51,350 bases of DNA from Clostridium gallinarum (GCF_014836325.1 NZ_JACSQZ010000019.1:1-51350), one strand, 5' to 3'. Numbered from the stretch's first letter, positions 27,637 to 37,270 are shown. Notes: generated by a model not told the origin, from the letters alone. Numbers and translations: made by a program.

Positions 27637-27732
27637 AATTTGACCTCCTAAAATTTAAATTAATAGTATCTTAATATTAATTATATATAAAATATTAATT
27701 TAAGTATGTAACAATAGTTACCTAGGAGAGTT

Positions 27733-27924
27733 TTATTTATTTTGAGATAATTTATCAAAGCAAGATTTACACATGCAAGCTTTTCCTCTTTTTTCTTCTG
27801 GAACCATTTCTAAAATTTCTTTTGTAAATTTAACAGTATGGCACCAACATTCTTTTTGTCCAACTTGACAGTTGTTATATTCCCCACATATAGGACATGT
27901 TTTATTTGGTTTATGTTCGATCAT
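27733..27924 (-). CDS. Cysteine-rich CWC family protein
   Basis: 63 aa with TCPICGEYNNC, KECWCH and ACMCKSC, the pattern of the Cys_rich_CWC family (PF14375). Eight cysteines suggest metal binding. AAGGAGTG precedes the ATG on the minus strand. It may share a transcript with the zinc-ribbon gene about 100 bp downstream. Function unknown. Confidence 0.8.
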   Translation of the reverse strand: MIEHKPNKTCPICGEYNNCQVGQKECWCHTVKFTKEILEMVPEEKRGKACMCKSCFDKLSQNK

Positions 27925-28145
27925 TATATCACTCCTTAGTAAATAATATAACTTTAATATTACTATATAATAGTACTATAAATTATAAAATTTTTAAATG
28001 GAATCATACAAGGTTTGTTATTTCTTTGATTTTTTTATTGTCTTTACATAGATAGATATTTATGCAATAAATAATATATGGTAAGAAGAATTTTAATTTA
28101 AGTTATAAATAGAGATATATAGAAGTAAAAATGAGGTATTTGGAT

Positions 28146-28721
28146 ATGGCTATAAGTGTGAAAGAAATTCTAGCTAACGGAATGTTAGAATTATGTGAAA
28201 TAAAATCTTTAGAAAAAATAACAATTAAAGAGCTTTTAATTAAAACTGGAGTTAGTCGTCAAACTTTCTATAATCATTTTTTAGATAAAAATGATTTAAT
28301 TCAGTATATTTATTTAAGTAAGATAATACCTGAATACAGTGATAATCAAGTAGAGAATATGAACTTTCATGATTCTTTACTAGCTTCACTTAAAAGAATG
28401 AAAGAGTATCATAATTTTATGAAACAAGCTTGTTTAATAGATACTCAAAACTGTTTAAAAGATTATATATTTGAACATTGTAAAGAATTTGATTTAAATT
28501 GGCATCAAAAGCTTTATGGTAAAAAGGAAATGCCGAGTGCTTTACGTTTTGCAACTGAATATCATGCAATGGCATCAAGTAGTATGGTGCTATCTTGGAT
28601 ATTATCAGATATGCCTTCTTCTTGTGAGGAGATGGCAGAGTTAATTAATCAGCTTAGAAGTATAGGTATGGAAAAACTATTTAAGGATGGAGATATAGGA
28701 AAAAATCCATATATAAGATAG
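28146..28721 (+). CDS. TetR-family transcriptional regulator
   Basis: 191 aa. N-terminal helix-turn-helix (about 20-45): EKITIKELLIKTGVSRQTFYNHFLDKNDLI, clearly TetR, followed by a helical ligand/dimer domain. An ATG at 28131 lacks a ribosome binding site, while GAGG at 28133-28136 suits ATG 28146. The aldo/keto reductase gene 111 bp downstream on the same strand is a plausible target. The inducer is unknown. Confidence 0.88.
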   Translation: MAISVKEILANGMLELCEIKSLEKITIKELLIKTGVSRQTFYNHFLDKNDLIQYIYLSKIIPEYSDNQVENMNFHDSLLASLKRMKEYHNFMKQACLIDTQNCLKDYIFEHCKEFDLNWHQKLYGKKEMPSALRFATEYHAMASSSMVLSWILSDMPSSCEEMAELINQLRSIGMEKLFKDGDIGKNPYIR

Positions 28722-28832
28722 GTTGACATTTTTAAAAGAATGTCAAGATGTAGATTTTATTTTAGCTTTGTAAATTTTATTATTAGTTAATCCTTTTTAT
28801 AATAAATTTATAAATGAAAGGTGGTAATATTA

Positions 28833-29825
28833 ATGGAATATATAAGGCTTGGTAATTCAGATTTAAATGTATCTCGTATTTGTATGGGGTGTATGGGTTT
28901 TGGAGATTCGACAAAAGGTCAACATACATGGACATTAAATGAAGAGGAGTCTAGAAAAATAATTAAAAGAGGTTTAGAGCTAGGAGTGAATTTTTTTGAT
29001 ACTGCTATTGCATATCAAAGTGGAACTAGTGAAAAGTATTTAGGAAGAGCACTTAGAGATTATGCAAAAAGAGAAGAGGTAGTTGTGGCTACAAAATTTT
29101 TACCTCGTACAAAAGAGGAAATAAATAAAGGTATAAGTGGGCAACAACATATTGAAAATAGCCTTAATAAAAGTCTTGAGAACCTAGGTATGGATTATGT
29201 AGATTTATATATCTATCATATGTGGGATTATAATACTCCACTTTATGAAATTATGGATGGACTAAATAGAATGGTAAAGGCAGGCAAGGTTCGTTATATT
29301 GGTATTTCTAATTGTTTTGCATGGCAAATAGCAAAAGCAAATGCATTAGCAGAAAAATATGGATTTGCAAAGTTTATTTCTGTACAAGGACATTATAATC
29401 TTATTTTCAGAGAAGAAGAAAGAGAAATGGCCCCTTATTGTAAGGAAGAAAATATTGCAATGACTCCATATAGTGCGTTAGCTGGGGGAAGACTTTCTAA
29501 GTATCAAGGAGAAAAATCTAAGCGATTAGAAGAAGATAATTATGCAAAATCTAAATATGATGTTACAAAGGAAAAAGATGAGATAATAATTGATAGAGTA
29601 GCAGAATTAGCTAGAAAAAAAGGCGTAACTATGACTGAGATATCATTAGCTTGGTTACTAACTAAAGTGTCTTCACCAGTAGTTGGAGCAACAAAAATGC
29701 ATCATATTGAAGGGGCTGCTATTGCCGTAGATGTAAATTTAACTGAGGATGAAATTTTATATTTAGAAGAAGCTTATGTTCCACATAGCTTAGTAGGAGT
29801 TATGGCGGAAAATAGAAGTAAATAA
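28833..29825 (+). CDS. Aldo/keto reductase
   Basis: 330 aa, NAD(P)H-dependent TIM-barrel oxidoreductase. The catalytic tetrad is visible: Asp56 (FFDTAIAY), Tyr61, Lys88 (VVATKF), His129 (LYIYHMW). GKVRYIGISN and the cofactor-site region near TKMHHIE are present. It resembles the Tas/YajO group of general AKRs. GTG 28821 belongs to the AAAGGTGG site, so ATG 28833 is the start. It is probably regulated by the TetR gene upstream. The substrate is unknown. Confidence 0.9.
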   Translation: MEYIRLGNSDLNVSRICMGCMGFGDSTKGQHTWTLNEEESRKIIKRGLELGVNFFDTAIAYQSGTSEKYLGRALRDYAKREEVVVATKFLPRTKEEINKGISGQQHIENSLNKSLENLGMDYVDLYIYHMWDYNTPLYEIMDGLNRMVKAGKVRYIGISNCFAWQIAKANALAEKYGFAKFISVQGHYNLIFREEEREMAPYCKEENIAMTPYSALAGGRLSKYQGEKSKRLEEDNYAKSKYDVTKEKDEIIIDRVAELARKKGVTMTEISLAWLLTKVSSPVVGATKMHHIEGAAIAVDVNLTEDEILYLEEAYVPHSLVGVMAENRSK

Positions 29826-29931
29826 AAATATAATAAAGATGAACTAAAGTAGTTATAAATGTGTGAAGGTTGCTATGAAAAATATGATTCTATTTGCTAT
29901 TTTCTTTGAATAAGAAAATAGAGAGAAAAGT

Positions 29932-29980
29932 ATAATACGAAATAAGAACATCCCTTATAAATATGGATTAATAACTAAAA
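29932..29980 (+). pseudogene. Short decayed fragment resembling the ABC-F gene
   Basis: About 49 nt aligns with 27031-27079 of the ABC-F gene (39 identities, one single-base gap by hand alignment; 14 identical bases AATACGAAATAAGA). The frame is broken. The rest of the 427-bp gap (29826-30252) contains no gene, only this relic and the terminator at 30025. Confidence 0.4.
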
Positions 29981-30024
29981 TAATATAATCATTAATATTA
30001 AATATTTTAATATATTAAAATATA

Positions 30025-30075
30025 TCCTGTAGAGTAGATATTATAAAAAAGTCTACTTTATAGGATTTTTATATT
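30025..30075 (+). terminator. Hairpin terminator upstream of the giant surface protein
   Basis: ATCCTGTAGAGTAGA (30025-30039) with TCTACTTTATAGGAT (30053-30067), 15 bp with two G.U pairs, tail TTTATATTT. Probably ends transcription from the aldo/keto reductase. Confidence 0.75.
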
Positions 30076-30252
30076 TATAATAGCTTTGTAAAGTTATATA
30101 TAAATGTTATTTGAATAAAAATTATTTTTATCCGATATTTTATGTTTAAAATTAGTGATAAAATAGCAAAAAAAATTTTAAGAAAATTATAGAATAATTT
30201 AAGTTTTTTAGTATAATTATGTATAATTTTAGTATTAATGGAGGGATAATTT

Positions 30253-33200
30253 TTGAATAAAAAGAAGATTTCAAGGATAATAGCTGGAGCTTTAGCGGCT
30301 AATGTAGCTCTGAGTACTTTATCTGATGCTAAAACTGTTTCGGCTTTAGAGTTATCTGATGTATCTACAAGTTCTAATGATAAACCAAATAGTTCTGATT
30401 CATCTAATGAGTCGGGTGAACTTAGTAATTCAGGAGTTGATTCAAAGAAAACACTTAATGGTGTTTCAGTTGAACAAATGCAATCTGATTTTGAAAGTGT
30501 GGCGAATAATGCAGGGAATTCAAATGAAGGTATTAGTTTGTATAGTGAAGAGAGTGATGATGGTTCAACTAATAATTCAGTTGTAGACAATCACGATTCA
30601 AGTGCTGATTCATCTGATTATGCACAAGATACTTCTATTTATCTATCTGATTTAACTTATGATAGTTTAAGTTATCTTCAATGGAAAGCAGTTAAAATAA
30701 ATAAGAGTTCATCAGGTGATAATATTCATCTATTAGTGAATGGTAAAGAAAAAGTGTTCACTAAGGGGATAGGTGTTGATACAGATGCTCAAGTTGTTTA
30801 TGACATTAGTCAATACTCCAAAACACATACACACCTAGTTGGTTATTTAGGAGTTGACTATAGACAAAATGGTAAAGGTGATGGAGTTGACTTTACAATA
30901 GAGACTTCACAAGACGGTGAAACTTGGAAAACAATAGATGATGTAGGAGTTAAAAAAGCGTCTAATGAAGCTTACATGGTTTATGTAAAAGTTGAAGGTG
31001 CTAAATATGTTAGATTAAGTGCTATGTGTGGCCCTAATGATAATAGATCTTATGACCACGCTGTTTTTGCTAACATCAGATTAGTAGATTCTAGTTATGA
31101 TCCTTCTACTGAAGAAAGTTATAATGGATTTATGACTGTAACTCAGTATGATGAAATTATATCTAAAAGAAGTGTAGAAGAGAATTATGATAGTTATAAG
31201 CAACAAGTACTAGAAAGAGAATTTGTTAGAAGAATTGGATATGATACTATATCAAGTCTAATAAACACTCAACCTGGTGTTAAAGAAGCTTTAAATTGGC
31301 TATTCTCTGATTTTAATTCTTTAGAGATGTTTATACAAGCTGGTGATTATTTTAGTGGTACTGGGTATAATGCTTTATTAGCCCTAGGTAAATTATATAA
31401 TGAGTTTAAAGGTGATTTAGGTAATTTACAATACAAGAAGATGTTATTGGCTACTGCGGCTGCTTATTCTAAAGATTTAAAACCTTTCATGGTTGATTAC
31501 GGCGGTAATTGTGTTGGTGCTAATCCCGTTGAAACTTATAAGAACTTCAAAAAGTTGTATGACGAAGATAGATTCGTAAGGAAGTCTGAATTTGAAAATT
31601 ACAACATGGAATTAGTTCGTGCTGTAATGGATGCTAGAATTAATTACGATGAAATGATTTGGTTAAGAGATTACATAGACAAGAAGTATCCTCCTGATAC
31701 TTCACTTAGTGACTGGAAAAGATATAATGGATATGGATATGCTGGATATGTTAATACTGGTTATGGACAAAGTAGATTCTATTCTGAAGAAAATAAAGAT
31801 ACTTGGAATAAGAAATATGGATTCCTAGATTATGGTATTAGCTATGGTAATACGAATTTATATCGTGCTTGGATGTTTATGGAGGCAGGTGCTATCTGTT
31901 GGGGACTTTCAGGATTGGGTATGGTTGTTAATGAACTTCAAGGTATACCTGCAATAGGTACTTATCAGCCAGGACACGAAGCCTATTTATTATATTCTGT
32001 GAATTCTCAAGGAAAAGGTATTTGGTCTATATCTGATGATATTGGTGGTTGGCAGTCTTCATTTACTAGATGGGGAAATACTATACAAACTGAGCATAGA
32101 TTACCATTAGGATGGGGTCAAATGGAATATAACACTTTAAATAAAAGTGGTTATGCTAATAATACATCTTATATACTTTTAGCCCAAGACGCTATGAATG
32201 ATTATTCTAATTACATGAAATCATTTTATTATAATCTGATAGCTAATAGTTATGATGTTGGAAGTGAAGAGTATAAAAAAGCTCTAGATTTATCTCTAGA
32301 ATCTTATGATAAGAACCTAGATAGTATTTATGCTAAGTTTAAAATGTATAAATTAGATTCATCTACAACTGACAAGCAATGGTTCGAGTTTGCTCAAATG
32401 GTTGCAGATAAGTATACTTACTACCCTGCTCCAATGGTGGATTTATTGGATCTTATAAGAGCACAAATGAGTGATAGTACTCTTAAAGCCACTGTAGACA
32501 TAATCGAAACTTCTACACTTACGAAGGCTAGTGTTGCTACACCTGCACAAAGTTTACAAAATAGTGCTTGTCAAAAAGTAGCTAAGTCGTTATTAGGTCA
32601 AGCAACTACTCCATTAGCAAGCTTCTCATTTGATGGTGAAAATGCTAATAAGATTATTATTAATGAGAGCTATGATAATTCTACAATACAAATAAGAGTT
32701 TCTCTAGATGGTGGTAATACATGGGAGAAATTTGAAGATGGCAAGGAGTTTACTATTAACCATGTAATAGAACTATCAGATGAACAAGTGAAGAAAATAA
32801 ACTCAACTGATGACATTCTAGTAGGGTTAATGGGTACTGAAGAAAATTATACTATAGATATAAAAGATGGTTCTAAAATAACAACTAGTGTTCTTTATAA
32901 GAATGACGAAGAGAATAAGTTATTTGGTAACATATCTAATCTAGAGTATAGTGAAGATGGAGTTAATTGGTATACTTATACTTCTGATATCAGATTTCCT
33001 AGCACAGAAGACAGAGTAATTAAATTTAGATATAAGGCTTACGGTGTGTATCTTCAAGGTCCTTCAGATCAATTTACATTTAAAGCAGACAAAGATACAG
33101 ATACTAAAAAATATATTACCATAGATCATTTATCTTTAGCTGGTTTTTCCACAGAACTTTCTAGTGATAAGGCTTCTAATGTTTTAAATGGTAATGGGAA

Positions 33201-36200
33201 TAATGGATGGCATGCTGATGGAGGTAAAGAAGATACTTTATCTGATTCTAGATACCTAATAGTTAAGTTAGATAAAGTTAGATACATTTCTGCTTTAGAA
33301 TATTATTCTGCATACAATAACGGTAAAGTTAAAAATGGTACAGTTTATACTAGCTTAGATGGAGTTAATTGGACTGAAGCTGGAAAGGCAACTGGTTGGG
33401 ATAATAGTGCTACATTCAAGACTATAGACCTAACAAAATCAATGCCAGCAAGATATGTTAAATTTGTTGGTAATGAAACTTATGGTAGCCCTATTATGTC
33501 TTGTAGAATATTAAACTTGTATGAAGATACTACCCAAGAGTACAAAGCTGAAGCTAAAATAGATTATGTTACAAGTGATGATAAATTAACTGTTACTGCT
33601 AAATTGGTTTTACCTGAAGGTTGTAATGTTGTTGGTGATTCAGAACATGTATTTGACAGAAATGGTAAATTTATATTTAAGTTTACAGATGCAAATGGAG
33701 TAGAACAATCTATAACGGCAGAGGTTAATAATATTGACGAGAATCTTCCTAGAATGGATTATGAATTTGATTACCCTAGCATTACAAATAAAGATGTTAC
33801 ACTAACAGTAAATTCATTCTCTAAAGAAGGAGTTAGTGTTGTTGAAGTAGATGAGAATCCTAGCTTTGATGAACATGGTAATTATATAATTAAAGGTGAT
33901 TCTAGTTCATCAACTGATTCGGAAGAAATAGTAGTTTTTTCAGATGATAGTGCTGATTCTAATGATTTAACTGACTTTAGTGATTCAAATTATTCAGGAG
34001 ATGCTATTGAGTCTACTAAAACACTTTATAGCTACAAGTTTGAGAAGAACAAGACAGTAGTGTTTATCCTAGAAGATTCAGCTGGAGTAAGAAATTATAT
34101 ACCAGTTACTGTTGATTGGATAGATAAGGAAGCTCCAGAGTTTGATATAGTGTTTGATGTTGAAGACCCAACTTATGACCCAGTTATTGCTACTGTTACT
34201 GGTCTTGGAGAAGGAGAAACAGTTATTAGTGAAGGTGGAGGAACTCACAAATTTACTAAGAATGGTGAACATGAATTTATAGTTACTGATGAAGCTGGAA
34301 ACATAACTAAGAAGATTGCTAAGGTTACTTGGATAAGAGAAAACAGCTCTGATAAAGATGAGAATTTAGATTCTGATTATGGAATAGAAGACACTAGAGA
34401 CTTTGAAGTTGAGTTCAATTATGATTACTTAACTAATCAAGATGTTACAGCAACTCTAATAGGTTTAGATAGTACTGATAAAGTTGTTAGTCAAGGAGGA
34501 GAAACTCATACCTTTGTTAAGAATGGACAGTTCACATTTGTCATAGAAGATAAGTATGGTAATCAATTTGAAAAGATTGTAAAGGTTGATTGGATTGATA
34601 AAGATGCTCCAGTTTTTGAGATTAATTATAGTACTGAAGAACCTACTTATGATGAAGTAGTTGTTACTATAGTTGGGGTTAAAGATGATGAAGAGATAAT
34701 AAGTGATGGTGGAGATACTCATGTATTTACTAAGAATGGAAGACATACATTTAAAGTAAAAGATAAAGCAGGTAATGTTACTGAGAAGGTTGCAGAAGTT
34801 ACTTGGATTAGAGAGAACAGTTCAGATAAGGATGAGAACTTAGACCCTGATTATGGTATAGAAGATACACGTGATTTTGAGGTTAAGTTTAACTACGATA
34901 AGTGGACTAATCAAAATGTTATAGCAACTATAGAAGGATTAGACACTAGTGATCAAGTTATAAGTGATGGTGGAAATTCTCATGAGTTTGATACTAATGG
35001 GAAGTTTACTTTTGTAATAAGAGATAAATATGGTAATGAATTCAATAAAGAAGTAGAAGTAAATTGGATTGATAAAGATGCTCCTACTGCAAATATAGCT
35101 TTAGACTATTCTAAAGCACATGAAGGTATAGTGATAGCTAGACTTACTAATGTAAGTGAAAAAATAGAGATTACTACTGCTGAGAAATTAGATTATCATG
35201 AATTTAAAACTAATGGTAATTATACATTTACTTTTGTAGATGAAGCAGGAAATACTGGTGAAGTGACAGCTAATGTTGATTGGTTTAAATTCGAAGAAAT
35301 TACTTCAATGGTTTCTTATGATGAAGTTTTCGAAAATGAATCTGTAGATAGTGAACCTAACAAGGTAATAGCTACTGTGGACATAGATGAAGAGAAAATG
35401 GAAGTACTTAATAACAATGGTTCTAACAAAGTAACATTTATTAAGAATGGTGTATTCCACCTTAAAGTTAGAATGAGAGATTCAGGGGAGGAATTCTATG
35501 TCATGGTTGAAGTTAATAGTTTATCAGAAACTGCTGATGAAGATGAAAGCCCTGTATTACCTCCTAGTGTTGAAGATGGCTCAACTGATACAGATGATTC
35601 AACTAATGATGGAAACTTAGGTGGAGATAACTCTACTGATCAAAATAATCCTGTAGTACCGCCAGTTGTTGGGGGAGATGGTTCAGATAATGGAAGTATA
35701 TCAGATGGATCAATTGAACAAGCTCCAGTAGAAGATGGAGAAAATACTTCGAATGATGGAGACCTAGATAACTCAACTGCTGATGATTCAAGCATTGGAG
35801 ATGCAGATGTATCTAATGATTCTGATAGCGATTTATCTAATGGTTCAGATATTGTAACTGTAGCTCCTCCAGTTACAACACCTCCAGTAACAAATCTAGA
35901 CAATGGAAATACAGGTTCAGGTGGTAATGTTTCAGGAAGTGGCTCTAGTTCAGAAGGAAACTCTGGAAATGGAAACTCAGGTAATGGATATGGTAATTCT
36001 TCAAATAATAGTTTCTCAAATGTAGGATTAAATAGTAATAATATTGCATCAAATAATTTAAATTCAAATAATAATTCTATTGGATTTAATGGCTCTTATA
36101 ATGAAAGATTAGAGGAGAGTGATTCTAATAAAGAATCTAATGTAACGCATAATGATGAAGAAGCTAATAGAGAGTCAGAAACTAATTCTTCTAGCGATTT

Positions 36201-36360
36201 AACAAATAGTGAAAATTCTTCCAAAGGTTCGGTTGAAGAAGATAATAGTCAAGAAAATAAAGTGAATAAGGGCGTAGTTGCTACAGTTATTGCTACTACT
36301 ACTGCATCACTTAGCGTATTATATGTTTGGCTTAGAAGATTATTTGGATTAAAAAAATAG
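30253..36360 (+). CDS. Giant multidomain surface protein with transglutaminase/papain-like region
   Basis: 2035 aa, TTG start behind GGAGGG. Signal peptide about 1-32, Ser/Asp-rich linker, NPCBM carbohydrate-binding domain about 130-280. A region at about 290-770 holds Cys549 (AICWGLSGLG), His575 (QPGHEAYLLY) and Asp595/596 (WSISDDIGGW), a Cys-His-Asp arrangement of transglutaminase or papain-like enzymes. An F5/8C (CBM32-like) domain covers about 955-1092. Several Ig-like modules of about 85-90 aa follow (about 1100-1750), each ending near WIDKDAP or WIRENSS. Then a Ser/Asn/Gly-rich stalk and a C-terminal membrane helix with basic tail (YVWLRRLFGLKK). No LPxTG is seen, so it is probably membrane- rather than sortase-anchored. 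Binding and remodelling of host or matrix glycoproteins is an inference. Confidence 0.8.
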   Translation: MNKKKISRIIAGALAANVALSTLSDAKTVSALELSDVSTSSNDKPNSSDSSNESGELSNSGVDSKKTLNGVSVEQMQSDFESVANNAGNSNEGISLYSEESDDGSTNNSVVDNHDSSADSSDYAQDTSIYLSDLTYDSLSYLQWKAVKINKSSSGDNIHLLVNGKEKVFTKGIGVDTDAQVVYDISQYSKTHTHLVGYLGVDYRQNGKGDGVDFTIETSQDGETWKTIDDVGVKKASNEAYMVYVKVEGAKYVRLSAMCGPNDNRSYDHAVFANIRLVDSSYDPSTEESYNGFMTVTQYDEIISKRSVEENYDSYKQQVLEREFVRRIGYDTISSLINTQPGVKEALNWLFSDFNSLEMFIQAGDYFSGTGYNALLALGKLYNEFKGDLGNLQYKKMLLATAAAYSKDLKPFMVDYGGNCVGANPVETYKNFKKLYDEDRFVRKSEFENYNMELVRAVMDARINYDEMIWLRDYIDKKYPPDTSLSDWKRYNGYGYAGYVNTGYGQSRFYSEENKDTWNKKYGFLDYGISYGNTNLYRAWMFMEAGAICWGLSGLGMVVNELQGIPAIGTYQPGHEAYLLYSVNSQGKGIWSISDDIGGWQSSFTRWGNTIQTEHRLPLGWGQMEYNTLNKSGYANNTSYILLAQDAMNDYSNYMKSFYYNLIANSYDVGSEEYKKALDLSLESYDKNLDSIYAKFKMYKLDSSTTDKQWFEFAQMVADKYTYYPAPMVDLLDLIRAQMSDSTLKATVDIIETSTLTKASVATPAQSLQNSACQKVAKSLLGQATTPLASFSFDGENANKIIINESYDNSTIQIRVSLDGGNTWEKFEDGKEFTINHVIELSDEQVKKINSTDDILVGLMGTEENYTIDIKDGSKITTSVLYKNDEENKLFGNISNLEYSEDGVNWYTYTSDIRFPSTEDRVIKFRYKAYGVYLQGPSDQFTFKADKDTDTKKYITIDHLSLAGFSTELSSDKASNVLNGNGNNGWHADGGKEDTLSDSRYLIVKLDKVRYISALEYYSAYNNGKVKNGTVYTSLDGVNWTEAGKATGWDNSATFKTIDLTKSMPARYVKFVGNETYGSPIMSCRILNLYEDTTQEYKAEAKIDYVTSDDKLTVTAKLVLPEGCNVVGDSEHVFDRNGKFIFKFTDANGVEQSITAEVNNIDENLPRMDYEFDYPSITNKDVTLTVNSFSKEGVSVVEVDENPSFDEHGNYIIKGDSSSSTDSEEIVVFSDDSADSNDLTDFSDSNYSGDAIESTKTLYSYKFEKNKTVVFILEDSAGVRNYIPVTVDWIDKEAPEFDIVFDVEDPTYDPVIATVTGLGEGETVISEGGGTHKFTKNGEHEFIVTDEAGNITKKIAKVTWIRENSSDKDENLDSDYGIEDTRDFEVEFNYDYLTNQDVTATLIGLDSTDKVVSQGGETHTFVKNGQFTFVIEDKYGNQFEKIVKVDWIDKDAPVFEINYSTEEPTYDEVVVTIVGVKDDEEIISDGGDTHVFTKNGRHTFKVKDKAGNVTEKVAEVTWIRENSSDKDENLDPDYGIEDTRDFEVKFNYDKWTNQNVIATIEGLDTSDQVISDGGNSHEFDTNGKFTFVIRDKYGNEFNKEVEVNWIDKDAPTANIALDYSKAHEGIVIARLTNVSEKIEITTAEKLDYHEFKTNGNYTFTFVDEAGNTGEVTANVDWFKFEEITSMVSYDEVFENESVDSEPNKVIATVDIDEEKMEVLNNNGSNKVTFIKNGVFHLKVRMRDSGEEFYVMVEVNSLSETADEDESPVLPPSVEDGSTDTDDSTNDGNLGGDNSTDQNNPVVPPVVGGDGSDNGSISDGSIEQAPVEDGENTSNDGDLDNSTADDSSIGDADVSNDSDSDLSNGSDIVTVAPPVTTPPVTNLDNGNTGSGGNVSGSGSSSEGNSGNGNSGNGYGNSSNNSFSNVGLNSNNIASNNLNSNNNSIGFNGSYNERLEESDSNKESNVTHNDEEANRESETNSSSDLTNSENSSKGSVEEDNSQENKVNKGVVATVIATTTASLSVLYVWLRRLFGLKK

Positions 36361-36371
36361 TTTATTAATTG

Positions 36372-36412
36372 AGGACGTTGTCTAATGTTGATTTATTCAA
36401 CGTCCTTTGTTT
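36372..36412 (+). terminator. Terminator of the giant surface protein gene
   Basis: AGGACGTTG with CAACGTCCT, tail TTGTTT. Confidence 0.8.
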
Positions 36413-36524
36413 AGTAAATTTATTTGGAGATTTAAATGCTTTTATAAAATAAAAGTGCAATTTGTATTTTAAATTTTTAGGTATAGTTATTGGCATGATA
36501 AATTAATTAAAGGAGTGATTTATT

Positions 36525-36953
36525 TTGAATAATTTAGATTTTAATAAAGATAATGTGTTAGTATGTGGTGAAGTAGATTCTTGTAAATCTTCATTTGTTC
36601 AGGATATTTATTATAATAGATTCTCAGAAGAGAAAGAGGTTTTTTTCTTTGATGAGTTTTTTAATGGAGTTGAATATAAACCAGAGAATCCTAGTCTAGG
36701 TGGAATAATTAAAATGAGAAATAATTCAATAGATGGGCTAAAGACTATTTTAATCAGTATAGTTATAGGTGGTAGAACAGGATTAACTTTAATAATTGAT
36801 TTCTCTTTTGATATTTTAGTAGAAAATAATTGTTTAGATATGTTAAAGGATCTAACAAAATCAAGTAATGGATGCAATTTAATTATGACTTGTAGAGATT
36901 TTGAAGAATTAAAAGATTTTAATTTTGATCATATTTTAAGAGTTGATAATTAA
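36525..36953 (+). CDS. Miniature P-loop NTPase-like protein, degenerate Walker A
   Basis: 142 aa, unrecognised. VLVCGEVDSCKSSFVQDI (about 11-28) resembles a Walker A with the Gly before Lys replaced by Cys. EVFFFDEF may be a second acidic strand. TLIIDFSFD (about 88-96) looks like Walker B, and LIMTCRDFEELKDFNFDHILRVDN resembles the sensor/end strand of FtsK/TraG-type ATPases. It would be a very small version of such a core. It starts at TTG with AGGAGTG 8 nt before, as the giant gene also starts at TTG. Function unknown. Confidence 0.5.
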   Translation: MNNLDFNKDNVLVCGEVDSCKSSFVQDIYYNRFSEEKEVFFFDEFFNGVEYKPENPSLGGIIKMRNNSIDGLKTILISIVIGGRTGLTLIIDFSFDILVENNCLDMLKDLTKSSNGCNLIMTCRDFEELKDFNFDHILRVDN

Positions 36954-37075
36954 CTAATTTTAATTTATGTTTTAGAGTAGTGTTTTTAAAAAGTTATATA
37001 AATTTAAGTATTTATATTTTGAAAATATAAGTAACAAAGTATTTTAAAGTAAAATAAATTGGAAAATAAAACTTG

Positions 37076-37105
37076 TTGACATAATTCGACATAAGAATAT
37101 ATAAT
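37076..37105 (+). promoter_or_regulatory. Promoter of codBA
   Basis: Consensus TTGACA (37076-37081), 18-nt spacer, TATAAT (37100-37105). The transcript would begin just before or at the PyrR-type leader. Confidence 0.85.
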
Positions 37106-37107
37106 AA

Positions 37108-37270
37108 TGCCGAGAAAACTAGTCCTTTAAATTTAGTACAGAGATACTAATAAGGTCGGAATATATACGGCAGATAAAATAATTAGATGTAGTAAATTAT
37201 AGATATAAATTTACTATACCTAATTTTGAGTATTAACGACCTTTCTTAATAGAAGGGTCATTTTTATTTT
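37108..37270 (+). promoter_or_regulatory. PyrR-type pyrimidine attenuator upstream of codB
   Basis: TTAGTA-CAGAGA-TACTAA (37133-37150) is a 6-bp hairpin whose loop fits the PyrR-binding consensus CNGNGA. TGCCG (37108-37112) pairs with CGGCA (37168-37172) to close the anti-antiterminator. AAGGTCG (37152-37158) is complementary to CGACCTT (37237-37243), giving an antiterminator. The terminator stem GACCTTTC/GAAGGGTC (37238-37259) is followed by ATTTTTATTTT. UMP-bound PyrR would favour termination. An additional stem TAGTAAATT/AATTTACTA lies between. Confidence 0.8.

Noticed and set aside
35640..35903. Antisense ORF inside the giant surface protein gene, and similar long ORFs opposite codB, asrB and the ABC permease
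   Set aside because: They lie opposite clearly coding sequence, lack ribosome binding sites and have low-complexity or improbable products.
36270..36360. LPxTG sorting signal at the end of the giant surface protein
   Set aside because: A C-terminal hydrophobic helix and basic tail are present, but no LPxTG or close variant precedes them.
37108..37270. Purine or preQ1 riboswitch before codB
   Set aside because: The conserved loops of those classes are missing; the CAGAGA hairpin and AAGG antiterminator fit a PyrR site instead.
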